Source of the DNA: Magnetococcales bacterium
GTDB lineage: Bacteria > Pseudomonadota > Magnetococcia > Magnetococcales > UBA8363
Assembly (NCBI GenBank): GCA_015660855.1
Contig: JACSDG010000071.1
Span: 1-34,448 of the forward strand
Length of the DNA: 34,448 bases
Direction of reading: 5' to 3'
In this document: in pieces, positions 17,044 through 25,794 of the stretch
Layout: the number at the start of each line of letters is the position of its first letter
Position numbering within the stretch: the first letter of the stretch is position 1
Notes under the pieces: generated by a model
Databases searched by the model: none
What the model was told of the DNA's origin: nothing
Seen by the model: the letters and a program-made list of their open reading frames with translations, nothing else
Made by a program: the position numbers and the translations under genes

Positions 17044-17044
17044 T

Positions 17045-17190
17045 AAAGCTAAAATTTTGCAAAAATTATTGTGGGGGTCCGGGGGGGATCATCCCCCCCG
17101 GCGGAGGTTTGGAGGCAGAGCCTCCAAGGTTTTTCTTTTGACTTTGATTTTGACTTTGATTTTGATTTTACTGCCCGCAGGGTATCATGT
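17045..17190 (+). repeat. Dispersed hairpin repeat, copy R5
   Basis: This is a near-complete copy: AAATTATTGTGGGGGTCCGG, GGGATCATCCCCCCCGGCGG, the TTTGGAGGC-AGA-GCCTCCAA hairpin, a long TTTTGA/CTTTGA tract (17133-17169) and TGCCCGCAGGGTATCATG. It starts two bases after the hemL stop. Confidence 0.88.
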
Positions 17191-17288
17191 TCCAGGCTCG
17201 ACTTTCATGCCGTAGAGGTCAGGCCCAGGCAGCTTTCCCTGTCTGGCCGACCCCCTTCCAACCCACGGTTCAAGTTCGATAATCGCTT

Positions 17289-17304
17289 TGGCATACTCCG
17301 TGCT
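17289..17304 (+). promoter_or_regulatory. Candidate sigma-54 promoter of the flagellar operon
   Basis: TGGCATACTCCGTGCT has the invariant GG-N10-GC spacing. It matches TGGCA at -24 and TGCT at -12, differing from TGGCACG-N4-TTGCW at three positions. It lies 65 bases before flgB, the first gene of the operon, and sigma-54 control of such genes is common in proteobacteria. Confidence 0.5.
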
Positions 17305-17368
17305 TCATTAACCTTTGCGCAAAGGGCTTTCCAGGCTTTTCGCCAACGTTTTGACATGGAGAAAAAAC

Positions 17369-17776
17369 ATGGCCGGATTAGGTTTGCTCGGCCCCGCTGG
17401 GGCTTTCAAGACCAATCTTCTGAACCTCAGACATGAGCGTCAGGAGTTGATTGCCGCCAATGTCGCCAATGCCGACACCCCCGGATATAAATCCATGCGT
17501 CTTGAATTTGAAGACGAGATGGCCAAAGCTTTGCCACCTCCGGGTTCCCTGCCGGTGGCGCGTACCAGCAACAAACATATGCCTATGCCCTATGATGGAC
17601 CTGTTGCGGGTGACATGCAGGCGGTGGAAATACCCATACCCAAAGGTGACTTGAACAGTGTTGATCTGGAACAGGAAATGGCCATGCAGTCGGCCAATCA
17701 ATTGCTCTACAACTACGCGGCCCAATCGTTAAGCTCTCAAATTGCCACCATGCGGTTGGTCATCGAAGGGCGATGA
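17369..17776 (+). CDS. flgB: Flagellar basal-body rod protein FlgB
   Basis: A 135-residue rod subunit that sits at the proximal end of the flagellar rod in the periplasm, exported by the flagellar type III system (hence no signal peptide). The N-terminal rod motif (IAANVANADTPGYKS, residues 28-42) and the C-terminal heptad-rich ALxxQ-type helix (MAMQSANQLLYNYAAQSLSS) are both present, as in other FlgB proteins. The start at 17369 has GGAG seven bases upstream and gives the normal length; an in-frame extension to 17315 is unlikely. It is the first gene of a seven-gene run. Confidence 0.94.
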   Translation: MAGLGLLGPAGAFKTNLLNLRHERQELIAANVANADTPGYKSMRLEFEDEMAKALPPPGSLPVARTSNKHMPMPYDGPVAGDMQAVEIPIPKGDLNSVDLEQEMAMQSANQLLYNYAAQSLSSQIATMRLVIEGR

Positions 17777-17814
17777 TTCCACGATTATTCTGATTTTTCA
17801 AGGAGCTTTTGATC

Positions 17815-18240
17815 ATGGATTTTCTCACCTCATTCAGGGTGACCTCATCGGGTTTGGCCGCCCAGCGTTTGCGAATGAATGTCATCGCCGAGAACGTGGC
17901 CAATGCCCAGACCACGCGGACCCCGGAAGGGGGGCCTTTCAAACGCAAGGATCCCATATTCGCCGCCAAACCTTTCAAAGAAATGTTGAGCATCGAAGAG
18001 ATTGCGGGATCCACCGGAGTTTCCGTGGAACGGGTCAACGTGGATGAACGACCGCCACGCATGCAGTACGATCCCAATCATCCCGATGCCAACGCCGATG
18101 GTTATGTGGCCATGCCCAACATCGACATGGTGACGGAAATGGTCAACATGATGTCGGCCAGCCGGTCCTACGAATCCAATGTGACGGTACTCAACGCCTC
18201 CAAGGCCATGGCCATGAAAGCCCTGGAAATTGGCAAATAA
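17815..18240 (+). CDS. flgC: Flagellar basal-body rod protein FlgC
   Basis: A 141-residue rod protein. It carries the shared SSGLAAQRLRMNVIAENVAN motif (11-30) and the C-terminal MVNMMSASRSYESNVTVLNA segment that packs against FlgB, FlgF and FlgG in the rod. The ATG at 17815 has AAGGAG nine bases upstream; a TTG at 17809 is too close to that site. It lies 38 bases after flgB and 16 before fliE, the usual order. Confidence 0.95.
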   Translation: MDFLTSFRVTSSGLAAQRLRMNVIAENVANAQTTRTPEGGPFKRKDPIFAAKPFKEMLSIEEIAGSTGVSVERVNVDERPPRMQYDPNHPDANADGYVAMPNIDMVTEMVNMMSASRSYESNVTVLNASKAMAMKALEIGK

Positions 18241-18256
18241 AGGATACATTTAAACC

Positions 18257-18562
18257 ATGACCATTCAATCCATCGGCAATCTGACCATGCCCAGCATGAC
18301 CACCCTGTCCGCCGCAGGGACTGAGAATGGGGATCCCTGGGAAGAGTTTTCAGTGCTCCTGAGCAAACAGATCAAAGAGACCGACCGCATGGAAAAACGG
18401 GCCAAGGATCTGGGGGAGCGCGCTCTGTTGGGCAATTCCGGGGTCAGCATTCACGAAGCCCAGATTGCCGGATCCGAGGCGGAGCTGCATTTAAAATTGT
18501 TGCTCCAGGTGCGTAACAAGGCCCTTGATGTTTACCGTGAAGTGATGAGCATGCCGGCTTGA
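18257..18562 (+). CDS. fliE: Flagellar hook-basal body protein FliE
   Basis: A 101-residue protein, the normal size for FliE, which joins the MS ring to the rod. Recognition comes from the C-terminal half: SIHEAQIAGSEAELHLKLLL followed by QVRNKALDVYREVMSM, a conserved ending of the family. The N-terminus is low in conservation, as usual. AAAGGA lies about twelve bases before the ATG, rather far. It sits between flgC and fliF. Confidence 0.93.
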   Translation: MTIQSIGNLTMPSMTTLSAAGTENGDPWEEFSVLLSKQIKETDRMEKRAKDLGERALLGNSGVSIHEAQIAGSEAELHLKLLLQVRNKALDVYREVMSMPA

Positions 18563-18649
18563 CGGGTGATCGACAATTTTATCATGACCACGACCGGCCA
18601 GAATTGATTTTGGTTCAGACTATCCAAAAGATCAACAAGAGGACAGACC

Positions 18650-20302
18650 ATGGCTGAATCCGCGATCTCCGCATCCACGAATTCTGGAAAGAACGAAAGC
18701 CCGGCGGAAGCTTTTACGCGGTTTCTTGAAAACCTTCCCTTGGGAGGGCGCAATGGCCTGATCGTGGCGGTCATCGCCACTGTCATCGCATTGACAGCGG
18801 TTATCTGGTTTTCCACTCGACCATCCTACAAAGTGCTTTTTTCCAGCCTGCCGGAGGCGGAAGCGGGGCGGGTGGTCGAACAGTTGGTCAAGATGAATGT
18901 ACCCTACCAGCTTGGTTTGGGAGGAACCTCCATCGAAGTTCCTGCCGACCGGGTCTACGATCTTCGCCTGGAGATGGCCACTTTGGGATTGCCGAAGAAG
19001 GGAACGGGTGCCGGTTTTGAAATTTTCGACCAGGGCAACTTGGTGGGAATGACCGATTTTATGCAAAGAATGAATTATCAACGGGCACTCCAGGGGGAAT
19101 TGGCTCGGACCATCGAGAGCATTGAAGCGGTTAGCAAGGCCCGCGTCCATCTGGTCATGCCCAAACAATCACTGTTTGTCACCGAGGAACGTCCGGCAAC
19201 GGCATCGGTGGTCATGGAACTGGTTCGCCCCCTCAGTGCCAAACAGGCCGAGGGGATTGTCCATCTGGTCGCCGCCGCTGTCGAGGGGTTGGATGAATCC
19301 CAGGTCACCCTTTTGGATCACAAGGGCAACCTTGTTGCCGGAGGGAGGGAAATGCCTGCGGATGGCCGTATGGGGACCGATGAAACCATGGATATGCAAA
19401 AACAGGTGGAAAAATCCCTGGAAAATCGCGCTCAGGCCATGCTTGACAAAATCATCGGTATCAATGCCAGTGGTGTCAGTCGTAGCATTGTCCGCATCAC
19501 CGCCGATCTGGATCTTTCCCGTGTGGAGCGTCAGGAAGAAATTTTCAATCCCGATGGTCAAGTTGCCCGGAGTGAACAAACTTCCACCGAAAACAGCAAG
19601 GGAGAATTTGGTGTTGGTGGTACGCCCGGTGTCCGGCCCAATGATGCCAATGATCGTCCTGGATCGGGTGCCAGCGGATCCAATCAGGCTCGAAGCGTCG
19701 AGCGTGAGACCATCAACTATGAGATCTCCAAAAAAGTTGAGAAAACTGTTTTGCCGGTGGGTACCATCAAACGCCTCTCCGTTGCCGTTCTGGTGGATGC
19801 CAAAATGGAAAAACCGGAAAAAGGCGATGGCCCGCTGCAATATGTCAAACGTACCGAGGAAGAATTAAACAGCCTGAAAAAGATCGTGGAACAGGCTGTG
19901 GGTTTCCGTACGGATCGCAATGATACCATCGAAGTTTCCGAAACTCCGTTTGCCCCACTGGTATCCTCCGAAGAAGAAGGCATTCCTTTCTGGAAGACGC
20001 CGGCTTTCTGGATGCAGGTGGCCTTGGTTCTGGTCATTCTTCTGGTGCTCTTTATTGTCCTGAGGCCCATGGTGCAAAAGCTTTTGGAGAACGAAATGAC
20101 TGCCGACACCAGTGGCGTCCCTGCTGCGGTAGCTGAACTGGAAGAGCAATTGTTGGCTGAGGGTATTGGCACGCTGCCTACAGAGCAACCCATACGCATG
20201 CGTGTCCCTGACCGCAACATCAAACTGACTTCGCAAATGATTGGCGAACATGTCGAAGATGCCAGGGAAATCATTCGCTCCTGGCTGGCTTTGGATACCT
20301 GA
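18650..20302 (+). CDS. fliF: Flagellar MS-ring protein FliF
   Basis: A 550-residue membrane protein. The first membrane segment is at about 36-54 (GLIVAVIATVIALTAVIW) and is followed by the ring-building domain (YKVLFSSLPEAEAGRVVEQL; later RVHLVMPKQSLF). A long periplasmic region ends in NYEISKKVEKTVLPVGTIKR and the SVAVLVD strand. A second membrane segment lies at about 455-473, and the cytoplasmic C-terminus (HVEDAREIIRSWL) is the FliG-binding tail. AAGAGGA precedes the ATG by six bases. Length and order are normal. Confidence 0.97.
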   Translation: MAESAISASTNSGKNESPAEAFTRFLENLPLGGRNGLIVAVIATVIALTAVIWFSTRPSYKVLFSSLPEAEAGRVVEQLVKMNVPYQLGLGGTSIEVPADRVYDLRLEMATLGLPKKGTGAGFEIFDQGNLVGMTDFMQRMNYQRALQGELARTIESIEAVSKARVHLVMPKQSLFVTEERPATASVVMELVRPLSAKQAEGIVHLVAAAVEGLDESQVTLLDHKGNLVAGGREMPADGRMGTDETMDMQKQVEKSLENRAQAMLDKIIGINASGVSRSIVRITADLDLSRVERQEEIFNPDGQVARSEQTSTENSKGEFGVGGTPGVRPNDANDRPGSGASGSNQARSVERETINYEISKKVEKTVLPVGTIKRLSVAVLVDAKMEKPEKGDGPLQYVKRTEEELNSLKKIVEQAVGFRTDRNDTIEVSETPFAPLVSSEEEGIPFWKTPAFWMQVALVLVILLVLFIVLRPMVQKLLENEMTADTSGVPAAVAELEEQLLAEGIGTLPTEQPIRMRVPDRNIKLTSQMIGEHVEDAREIIRSWLALDT

Positions 20303-20395
20303 ACGCCTGAGGGCAGGGGATGGGGTTTGGTCACCAACTTCCATCCGTGCTGAAAAAAAATTGCGGAACACTATCGAAAAAGGCAGAGATTCGTC

Positions 20396-21469
20396 ATGGG
20401 TGAGACACAGGTTTGGCCGGGAACGGCATCCGATGTTAAAAAAACCAATACGCGCCGTTTTCGCTTGAGCGGAAAGGAAAAGGCCGCCGTCTTTCTGCTG
20501 TCCCTTCCCGATCCCGATTCCAAAAAGATCATGGAGGGTTTGCAGGAAGATGAAATTCGGGAAATATCCCGTACCATTGCCCGCATGGGGGTTATGCCTC
20601 AGGAGGTGGTTCAGGCGGTGCGCCAGGAGTTTCTCGACAAGTTTGAGCTGCAACAGTTCGATGTTCGCGGTGGCATGGGCAAGGTCAAGGATTTGGTGAT
20701 GAAAGCCCTGGGCAAGGAAAAAGGGCGGCAGCTGCTCAAGGAATTGCAACAAGGGCCTAAGAACACCCCCTGGGAAATTCTCAATGGCATGGAACCCACA
20801 TTGGTGGCAACCTTTTTGGCCAACGAGCATCCGCAAAGCATTGCCTTGATTTTGTCCCAACTGCAACTTGAACAGGCTTCTTTCATCATCGATTTTCTGG
20901 CGCACGATACCCAACAGGAGGTCATCTATCGCATGGCCCGGTTGAGCAATCTGCCACCCGGTGCCCTGGTGGACATCGAAGAATCGTTGCTTACCGAGCT
21001 TAATGCTTTGGGGGCGACACGCAGCGGCTATGCCCAGGAAGGTGGTGGTGGTGTCAAGAAGGTGGCCGAATTGCTCAACATGATGAGCCGGGAAATTTCT
21101 GACAAGCTTCTGGCCTATTTGGACGAAGAAGATAATCCATTGGCTGAGGAAGTTCGCAAGGAGATGTTCCTGTTTGAAGATTTGCTGCTCATGGACGACA
21201 AGAGTTTCCAGACGTTGCTCAGGGAAATTTCCAACGACGAATTGTTGTCTGCCCTCAAAGGGGCCGACGATCGCCTCAAAGAGAAATTTTTCCTCAACAT
21301 GTCGGAGCGGGCGGCGGAAATGTTGCGCGAGGATTTGGAGATGATGGGGCCGGTCAAGGTTTCCGACGTGGAAGCGGCGCAACAGGGAATTCTCAAGATT
21401 GCCAGAAAGCTGGAATCCGAGGGTGCCATCGTCATCATGGGCAAAGGTTCCGACGACGTGGTTCTGTAA
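20396..21469 (+). CDS. fliG: Flagellar motor switch protein FliG
   Basis: A 357-residue switch-complex protein. The N-terminal FliF-binding domain begins after a ~20-residue polar extension (SGKEKAAVFLLSLPD). The middle domain contains the EHPQ signature (NEHPQSIALILSQL). The C-terminal torque domain carries the charged stretch KSFQTLLREISNDELLSALK and KFFLNMSERAAEML. FliG couples stator movement to the rotor and sets rotation direction with FliM and FliN. The start has AAGGCAGAG upstream. The protein is slightly longer than the usual ~330 residues because of the N-terminal extension. Confidence 0.97.
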   Translation: MGETQVWPGTASDVKKTNTRRFRLSGKEKAAVFLLSLPDPDSKKIMEGLQEDEIREISRTIARMGVMPQEVVQAVRQEFLDKFELQQFDVRGGMGKVKDLVMKALGKEKGRQLLKELQQGPKNTPWEILNGMEPTLVATFLANEHPQSIALILSQLQLEQASFIIDFLAHDTQQEVIYRMARLSNLPPGALVDIEESLLTELNALGATRSGYAQEGGGGVKKVAELLNMMSREISDKLLAYLDEEDNPLAEEVRKEMFLFEDLLLMDDKSFQTLLREISNDELLSALKGADDRLKEKFFLNMSERAAEMLREDLEMMGPVKVSDVEAAQQGILKIARKLESEGAIVIMGKGSDDVVL

Positions 21470-21502
21470 TTCGGTTTTGTTGGTGTGGATGGGAGGTTGA
21501 TC

Positions 21503-22438
21503 ATGGTTTCATCGGGTGGCGGCGTGATCCGGAAAGAGGAGAGCCAGGGCGATATTTTGCACCGGTTGTTGTATACCGATCTTCTGGCCCAGCAGGTAAA
21601 TCAGGCCGACGCCGGAGAAACCTTCGTGCGTTACATGCCCAACGGTCGCCTTCCCGTGACCCGACGGGAAGTGGAAATCCCTCCCGTTCCTCCAGAAGAA
21701 ATCCAGCGTCGGCGCATGGAGGAGATGGAACGCGAGCTGTATCAAAAGGTGTATGCCGAAGCGGAACAAGCGGGCCTGGAGATTGGCGAGCAAAAAATGC
21801 AGCAGGAGATCCATCGTATCTTGCCGCAGTTGGAAAATCTGCTCAGGGAACTGGATGGTTTGCCCGAACGGATTTTTGCCGCTTCCGAAAGGTTTCTTGT
21901 TGAGACCTGCCTGATTTTGACGCGCGAATTGTTGGCGCACGAACTGAGTGTGCATCCGGAAAAAATCATTCACCGGATACAACGGGTTCTCAAGCATGCG
22001 GCGGGTCGGCGTGCCATTGTGCTGCGTATAGCCCCTGAAGTTTATGAAATTGTAAAGGATTGCAGTGAGTTGCATGGTCTTACTCTTGAACCTGATCCCA
22101 AGGTTAAACCGGGTTCGGTGGTCATGGATAGCGATTTCGGCGGGTTGGAAGATTTGATCGAAGAACAATTATTGGAGGTTGAAGTTCAAATTCGCCAGTT
22201 TTTACAGGAACGACTGACGGCAGGTCCAGATCGTGCCATCGCCGACGCCGCTGCCAGTCGGGCTATCATGTCTTTGGAGCAGGAACGTCCTCCCCTTGCC
22301 ATCCAGGGGCTGCAAACCATGGCGGAAGCGGCCCGGTTTGAACAGGATCGCAGCATTGACTCGGACGCGCCGCTTCCAGAAGGGGCAGAGACCCCTGACA
22401 TGGATGCGTTTGGCGCGTTCGACGAGAAAATTCCATGA
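21503..22438 (+). CDS. fliH: Flagellar assembly protein FliH
   Basis: A 311-residue protein. The central coiled coil (EEIQRRRMEEMERELYQKVY and on) and the C-terminal FliH/HrpE-like domain (LILTRELLAHELSVHPEKII; PDPKVKPGSVVMDSDFGGLE) identify the stator that binds and restrains the export ATPase FliI. The ATG at 21503 has GGGAGG six bases upstream; an in-frame GTG at 21485 is less likely. A ~90-residue C-terminal extension beyond the conserved domain is not typical of short FliH proteins. The gene overlaps fliI by four bases (ATGA). Confidence 0.88.
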   Translation: MVSSGGGVIRKEESQGDILHRLLYTDLLAQQVNQADAGETFVRYMPNGRLPVTRREVEIPPVPPEEIQRRRMEEMERELYQKVYAEAEQAGLEIGEQKMQQEIHRILPQLENLLRELDGLPERIFAASERFLVETCLILTRELLAHELSVHPEKIIHRIQRVLKHAAGRRAIVLRIAPEVYEIVKDCSELHGLTLEPDPKVKPGSVVMDSDFGGLEDLIEEQLLEVEVQIRQFLQERLTAGPDRAIADAAASRAIMSLEQERPPLAIQGLQTMAEAARFEQDRSIDSDAPLPEGAETPDMDAFGAFDEKIP

Positions 22439-23793
22439 ACGGTTCTGTTCAACTTCCCTGGGAAGAATATCGCGACAGTGCCAAAACGGTGTTGGGGTTT
22501 CGCCGTGTCGGTCGAGTTTCCCAGGTTGTGGGACTCCTTATTGAAAGCACCGGCCCCGCTGCTTCCATTGGCGATTTGTGTGAGGTCATTCCCGAAGGGG
22601 ATACGGAGCCGGTCAAGGCGGAGGTTGTGGGATTTCGCAATAATGCTTTGTTGCTCATGCCCCTGGGTTCGCTCAAGGGGATTCATCCCGGCAGCGTGGT
22701 TGTCTCCGAAAACCGCTCGGAAATGGTTGGGGTCGGCCCGGAATTGCTGGGTCGGGTGCTTGGGCCTTTGGGCCAGCCTATCGATAATGGTCCACCCATC
22801 CATACCCATGAGCGTATGCCGTTGTATTCCGATCCCATCAACCCCATGCAACGCCGTCGCATTGAAGAACCCCTGGACATCGGCATTCGTGCCATCAACG
22901 CCCTTTTGACTTTGGGACGGGGGCAGCGCATCGGCATTTTTTCCGGTTCCGGGGTTGGGAAAAGTACATTGCTTGGCATGATGGCTCGCTATACCGAGGC
23001 CGATGTCAATGTGATCGGCTTGGTTGGCGAACGGGGACGGGAGGTGGTGGAATTTTTGGAAAAGGATTTGGGGCCGGAAGGGATGTCACGGTCGGTGGTT
23101 GTTGTTGCGACTTCGGACCAACCGCCACTGCTCCGGTTGCGGGCGGCTTTTCTGGCCACGGCCATTGCGGAATATTTTCGCGCCAAGGAAAAACATGTGT
23201 TGCTGTTGATGGATTCCGTGACCCGTTTTGCCATGGCCCAACGGGAAGTCGGTTTGGCCAGGGGGGAACCTCCCACCAGTCGTGGCTATCCCCCGTCCAC
23301 TTTCATGCTGCTGCCAAAGTTGTTGGAACGGGCTGGCCGTGATCAGGGGAGTGGCAGTATCACGGGTTTGTACACGGTGTTGATGGAAGGGGATGACCTC
23401 CAGGATCCCATTGTCGATGCCGTGCGTGGTATTCTCGACGGCCATTTTGTCCTTTCCCGCGATTTGGCTGCTGCCAATCACTATCCCGCTCTGGATATTC
23501 TCGCTTCCATTTCGCGTCTCATGGTGGATTTGGTGGATGACGAACAGGCCCGGTGGGCGGCACAATTGCGTGAAGCCCTGGCCTCCTACGTCCGTGCCGA
23601 GGACATGATTAATATCGGGGCCTACGTTGCCGGCAGCAACCCCCGTATTGACCGATCCATTCAGTTGATTGAACCGATCCGTACCTTTTTAAAACAATCG
23701 GTGCGGCAAGGGTGTTCCATGACGGAAAGTGTGGCTATGATGACGCAAATTTTCAACGTCAAACCACCTGTCGCCTCCAGACCGTTGCGGTAA
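22435..23793 (+). CDS. fliI: Flagellum-specific ATP synthase FliI
   Basis: A 452-residue ATPase of the type III export apparatus, related to F1 beta. The P-loop is GIFSGSGVGKST (167-178), the Walker B region is LLLMDSVTRFAMAQREVGLA, and EPPTSRGYPPS follows. The whole chain aligns with the family in length. It starts within the fliH stop and is the last gene of the run. No fliJ follows; instead repeat R6 begins right after the stop, so the export chaperone must lie elsewhere. Confidence 0.97.
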   Translation: MNGSVQLPWEEYRDSAKTVLGFRRVGRVSQVVGLLIESTGPAASIGDLCEVIPEGDTEPVKAEVVGFRNNALLLMPLGSLKGIHPGSVVVSENRSEMVGVGPELLGRVLGPLGQPIDNGPPIHTHERMPLYSDPINPMQRRRIEEPLDIGIRAINALLTLGRGQRIGIFSGSGVGKSTLLGMMARYTEADVNVIGLVGERGREVVEFLEKDLGPEGMSRSVVVVATSDQPPLLRLRAAFLATAIAEYFRAKEKHVLLLMDSVTRFAMAQREVGLARGEPPTSRGYPPSTFMLLPKLLERAGRDQGSGSITGLYTVLMEGDDLQDPIVDAVRGILDGHFVLSRDLAAANHYPALDILASISRLMVDLVDDEQARWAAQLREALASYVRAEDMINIGAYVAGSNPRIDRSIQLIEPIRTFLKQSVRQGCSMTESVAMMTQIFNVKPPVASRPLR

Positions 23794-23795
23794 TA

Positions 23796-23970
23796 ATAAA
23801 GTTTGCCAAAAATTATTGCGGGGGTCCGGGGGGGATCATCCCCCCCGGCGGAGGTTTGGAGGCGGAGCCTCCAAGGTTTTGTTTTTGAATTTAAACAAAA
23901 AGCTTCATTGCCTATGGGGGTTTGGGGGCTAAACCCCCAAGGTTTTGATTCATGCCCGAAGGGCATGGTG
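23796..23970 (+). repeat. Dispersed hairpin repeat, copy R6
   Basis: This is the fullest copy: AAAGTTTGCCAAAAATTATT, GCGGGGGTCCGGGGGGGATC, the ATCCCCCCC arm, TTTGGAGGC-GGA-GCCTCCAA, a second hairpin TTGGGGG-CTAAA-CCCCCAA and a final TGCCCGAAGGGCA. It lies between the convergent fliI and SDR genes. Confidence 0.9.
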
Positions 23971-23985
23971 TCCAAAGGGGGGTCG

Positions 23986-24717
23986 CTATTGCAGGTGCCA
24001 CGTCAGCCAATCTCGGGCGTTGAGGTGTTGGCCGCGCACATCGGTGGAAAAATGGGAAGCGAGATATAAAAAGACACGAGCTACTTGTTGGGGAGCAGGC
24101 AAGGTTGCCGGGTCTTCCCCTGGATAGGCCTGGGCGCGCATGGCGGTAGCGGTGGCCCCGGGGTTGACGGTGTTGAAACGGACACCGCGCTTGGAAAACT
24201 CTCCTGCCCAGGTTTCGGTCATGTTGACCAGTGCCGCTTTTGTCGCTGCATAAGCCCCCCAAAAAGCCCGGCCTTTGAAAGCCACACTCGAAGAGCAGTT
24301 GATGACGGAAGCCTCCGGGCTTTTTTTCAACAGGGGCATCAATTCCCGGGTTAAAAAAAACGGTGCCGTCACGTTGATGCGAAACACCTGTTCCCAAAGG
24401 ATGCTTTCATAATTTTCCAAGGGTGTCAGGGTTCCCAGAATGCCCGCATTATTGACCAATACGTCCAGGTGCCCGAAACGTTCGTGGAGTGCCCGTGCCA
24501 ATTCCGGGATTCGATCCAGACCGTTTTCCAAATCCAAAGGGGCAATCACCGCCCGACCTCCCGCAGCGTTGATCTGGTCTGAGGTTTCCTCCAGTTTGGC
24601 CTGGGTTCGTCCCAGGAGAATCACCCAAGCCCCTTCGCTGGCAAAAAGGTTTGCTACGGCACGACCGATGCCCGATCCGGCCCCTGTCACCAGGGTAATT
24701 TTATCCTTCAGCAACAT
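23986..24717 (-). CDS. SDR-family oxidoreductase (YciK-like)
   Basis: A 243-residue short-chain dehydrogenase. It has the nucleotide loop TGAGSGIG (11-18), NNAG (89-92), catalytic Ser near 143 (INCSSSVAF), Tyr156 and Lys160 in YAATK, and PGATATAMR after the active site. The sequence after the loop (LLGRTQAKLEET) has Arg where NADP(H) enzymes often do, so NADPH use is plausible. The overall look is that of the YciK branch, whose physiological substrate is not established. It is transcribed divergently from miaA with a 138-base gap and converges on the flagellar operon. Confidence 0.88.
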   Translation of the reverse strand: MLLKDKITLVTGAGSGIGRAVANLFASEGAWVILLGRTQAKLEETSDQINAAGGRAVIAPLDLENGLDRIPELARALHERFGHLDVLVNNAGILGTLTPLENYESILWEQVFRINVTAPFFLTRELMPLLKKSPEASVINCSSSVAFKGRAFWGAYAATKAALVNMTETWAGEFSKRGVRFNTVNPGATATAMRAQAYPGEDPATLPAPQQVARVFLYLASHFSTDVRGQHLNARDWLTWHLQ

Positions 24718-24855
24718 GATGGCAGCCTATTTATTCGTGGGTTATCGTGTGGTTTGTCCGGCAGACACCAACCTTTATTCCCGGCGCAACCCATCGTATA
24801 CCCCCATCCCCAAGGTTGGCAAAGGGGGTTGTTGGCCCATCATCGGGGTTTCGCC

Positions 24856-25794
24856 ATGACGGTTGTGCCACCTTGTGGTCCCGTTATTTTTCTCATGGGT
24901 CCTACGGCATCGGGAAAGAGTGCCCTGGGAATGACGCTTGCGAAAAAGCATGCCTTGGAGATCGTCAACGCCGATTCTGTTCAGGTGTATCGTCATTTCA
25001 ATGTTGGTGCTGCCAAACCGACTCAGGAAGAACAAAACCAGGTTCGGCACCATTTGTTGGATCGGGTCGGTCTCCCTGAAATTTATTCCGCTGACCGTTA
25101 CCGTGAAGAGGCCTGGGCGGTCGTGAATGATTGCCATTCCCGCCGCGTGGTGCCGTTGTTTGTTGGTGGCAGTGGTTTGTATTTTCGCGCCGTGGAACAG
25201 GGCCTTGCCTGCATGCCGCCTGTTGATCGTGTCATTCGGGATGCCATTCGTCGGGAAGGTCAGCGGTTGGGATGGCCGGTGCTCCACGAACGTCTCCAGG
25301 GTTACGATCCCGACCTGGCTGGACGCATCCCGGCCAACGATTCCCAACGTATCAGCCAAGGGTTGTCTGTTGCCATCGCCACCGGCATTCCCCTGAGTCT
25401 TTGGCAGCAACGACAGCCGCCGCCCCCTCCCTTGACGATACTCAAACTGGCCTGCCAATGGCCTCGGGATTTGCTCTATCAACGGATCGACAGTCGTTTT
25501 GATCACATGCTTGCCCAAGGATTATTGGACGAGGTTCAAAATGTGTGGCAGGCGGGGCATGACCGTGATCATCCGGCCATGAAAGCGGTGGGTTATCGGC
25601 AATTGTTTGCTTTTTTCGACGGGCATTGCTCCCTGGAGCAGGCGGTCGAATGGGCTAAACGTGAAAGCCGACGTTATGCCAAACGTCAAATCACCTGGCT
25701 TAAACGTGAGTCGGGGTTGATTTCAATTCCCTGGAACGTCCCATCCCAGGCTTTTGCTGCGGTGACCGAATTTCTGGGACAACATCCTCTGTAA
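24856..25794 (+). CDS. miaA: tRNA dimethylallyltransferase
   Basis: A 312-residue enzyme that adds a dimethylallyl group to A37 of tRNAs reading UNN codons. The P-loop is GPTASGKS (15-22), followed by NADSVQVYRHFNVGAAKP, which carries the family's Asp-Ser-x-Gln substrate motif (normally DSMQ or DSAQ, here DSVQ). The C-terminal RRYAKRQITWLKRE is also typical. The ATG at 24856 gives the usual length; an in-frame extension to 24754 is not supported. It is a monocistronic unit, and an AT-rich intergenic stretch follows. Confidence 0.95.
   Translation: MTVVPPCGPVIFLMGPTASGKSALGMTLAKKHALEIVNADSVQVYRHFNVGAAKPTQEEQNQVRHHLLDRVGLPEIYSADRYREEAWAVVNDCHSRRVVPLFVGGSGLYFRAVEQGLACMPPVDRVIRDAIRREGQRLGWPVLHERLQGYDPDLAGRIPANDSQRISQGLSVAIATGIPLSLWQQRQPPPPPLTILKLACQWPRDLLYQRIDSRFDHMLAQGLLDEVQNVWQAGHDRDHPAMKAVGYRQLFAFFDGHCSLEQAVEWAKRESRRYAKRQITWLKRESGLISIPWNVPSQAFAAVTEFLGQHPL

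Noticed and set aside
19865-21382. 505-codon open frame on the minus strand opposite fliF/fliG
   Set aside because: It lies wholly antisense to two well-recognised flagellar genes and has no domain or start signal.
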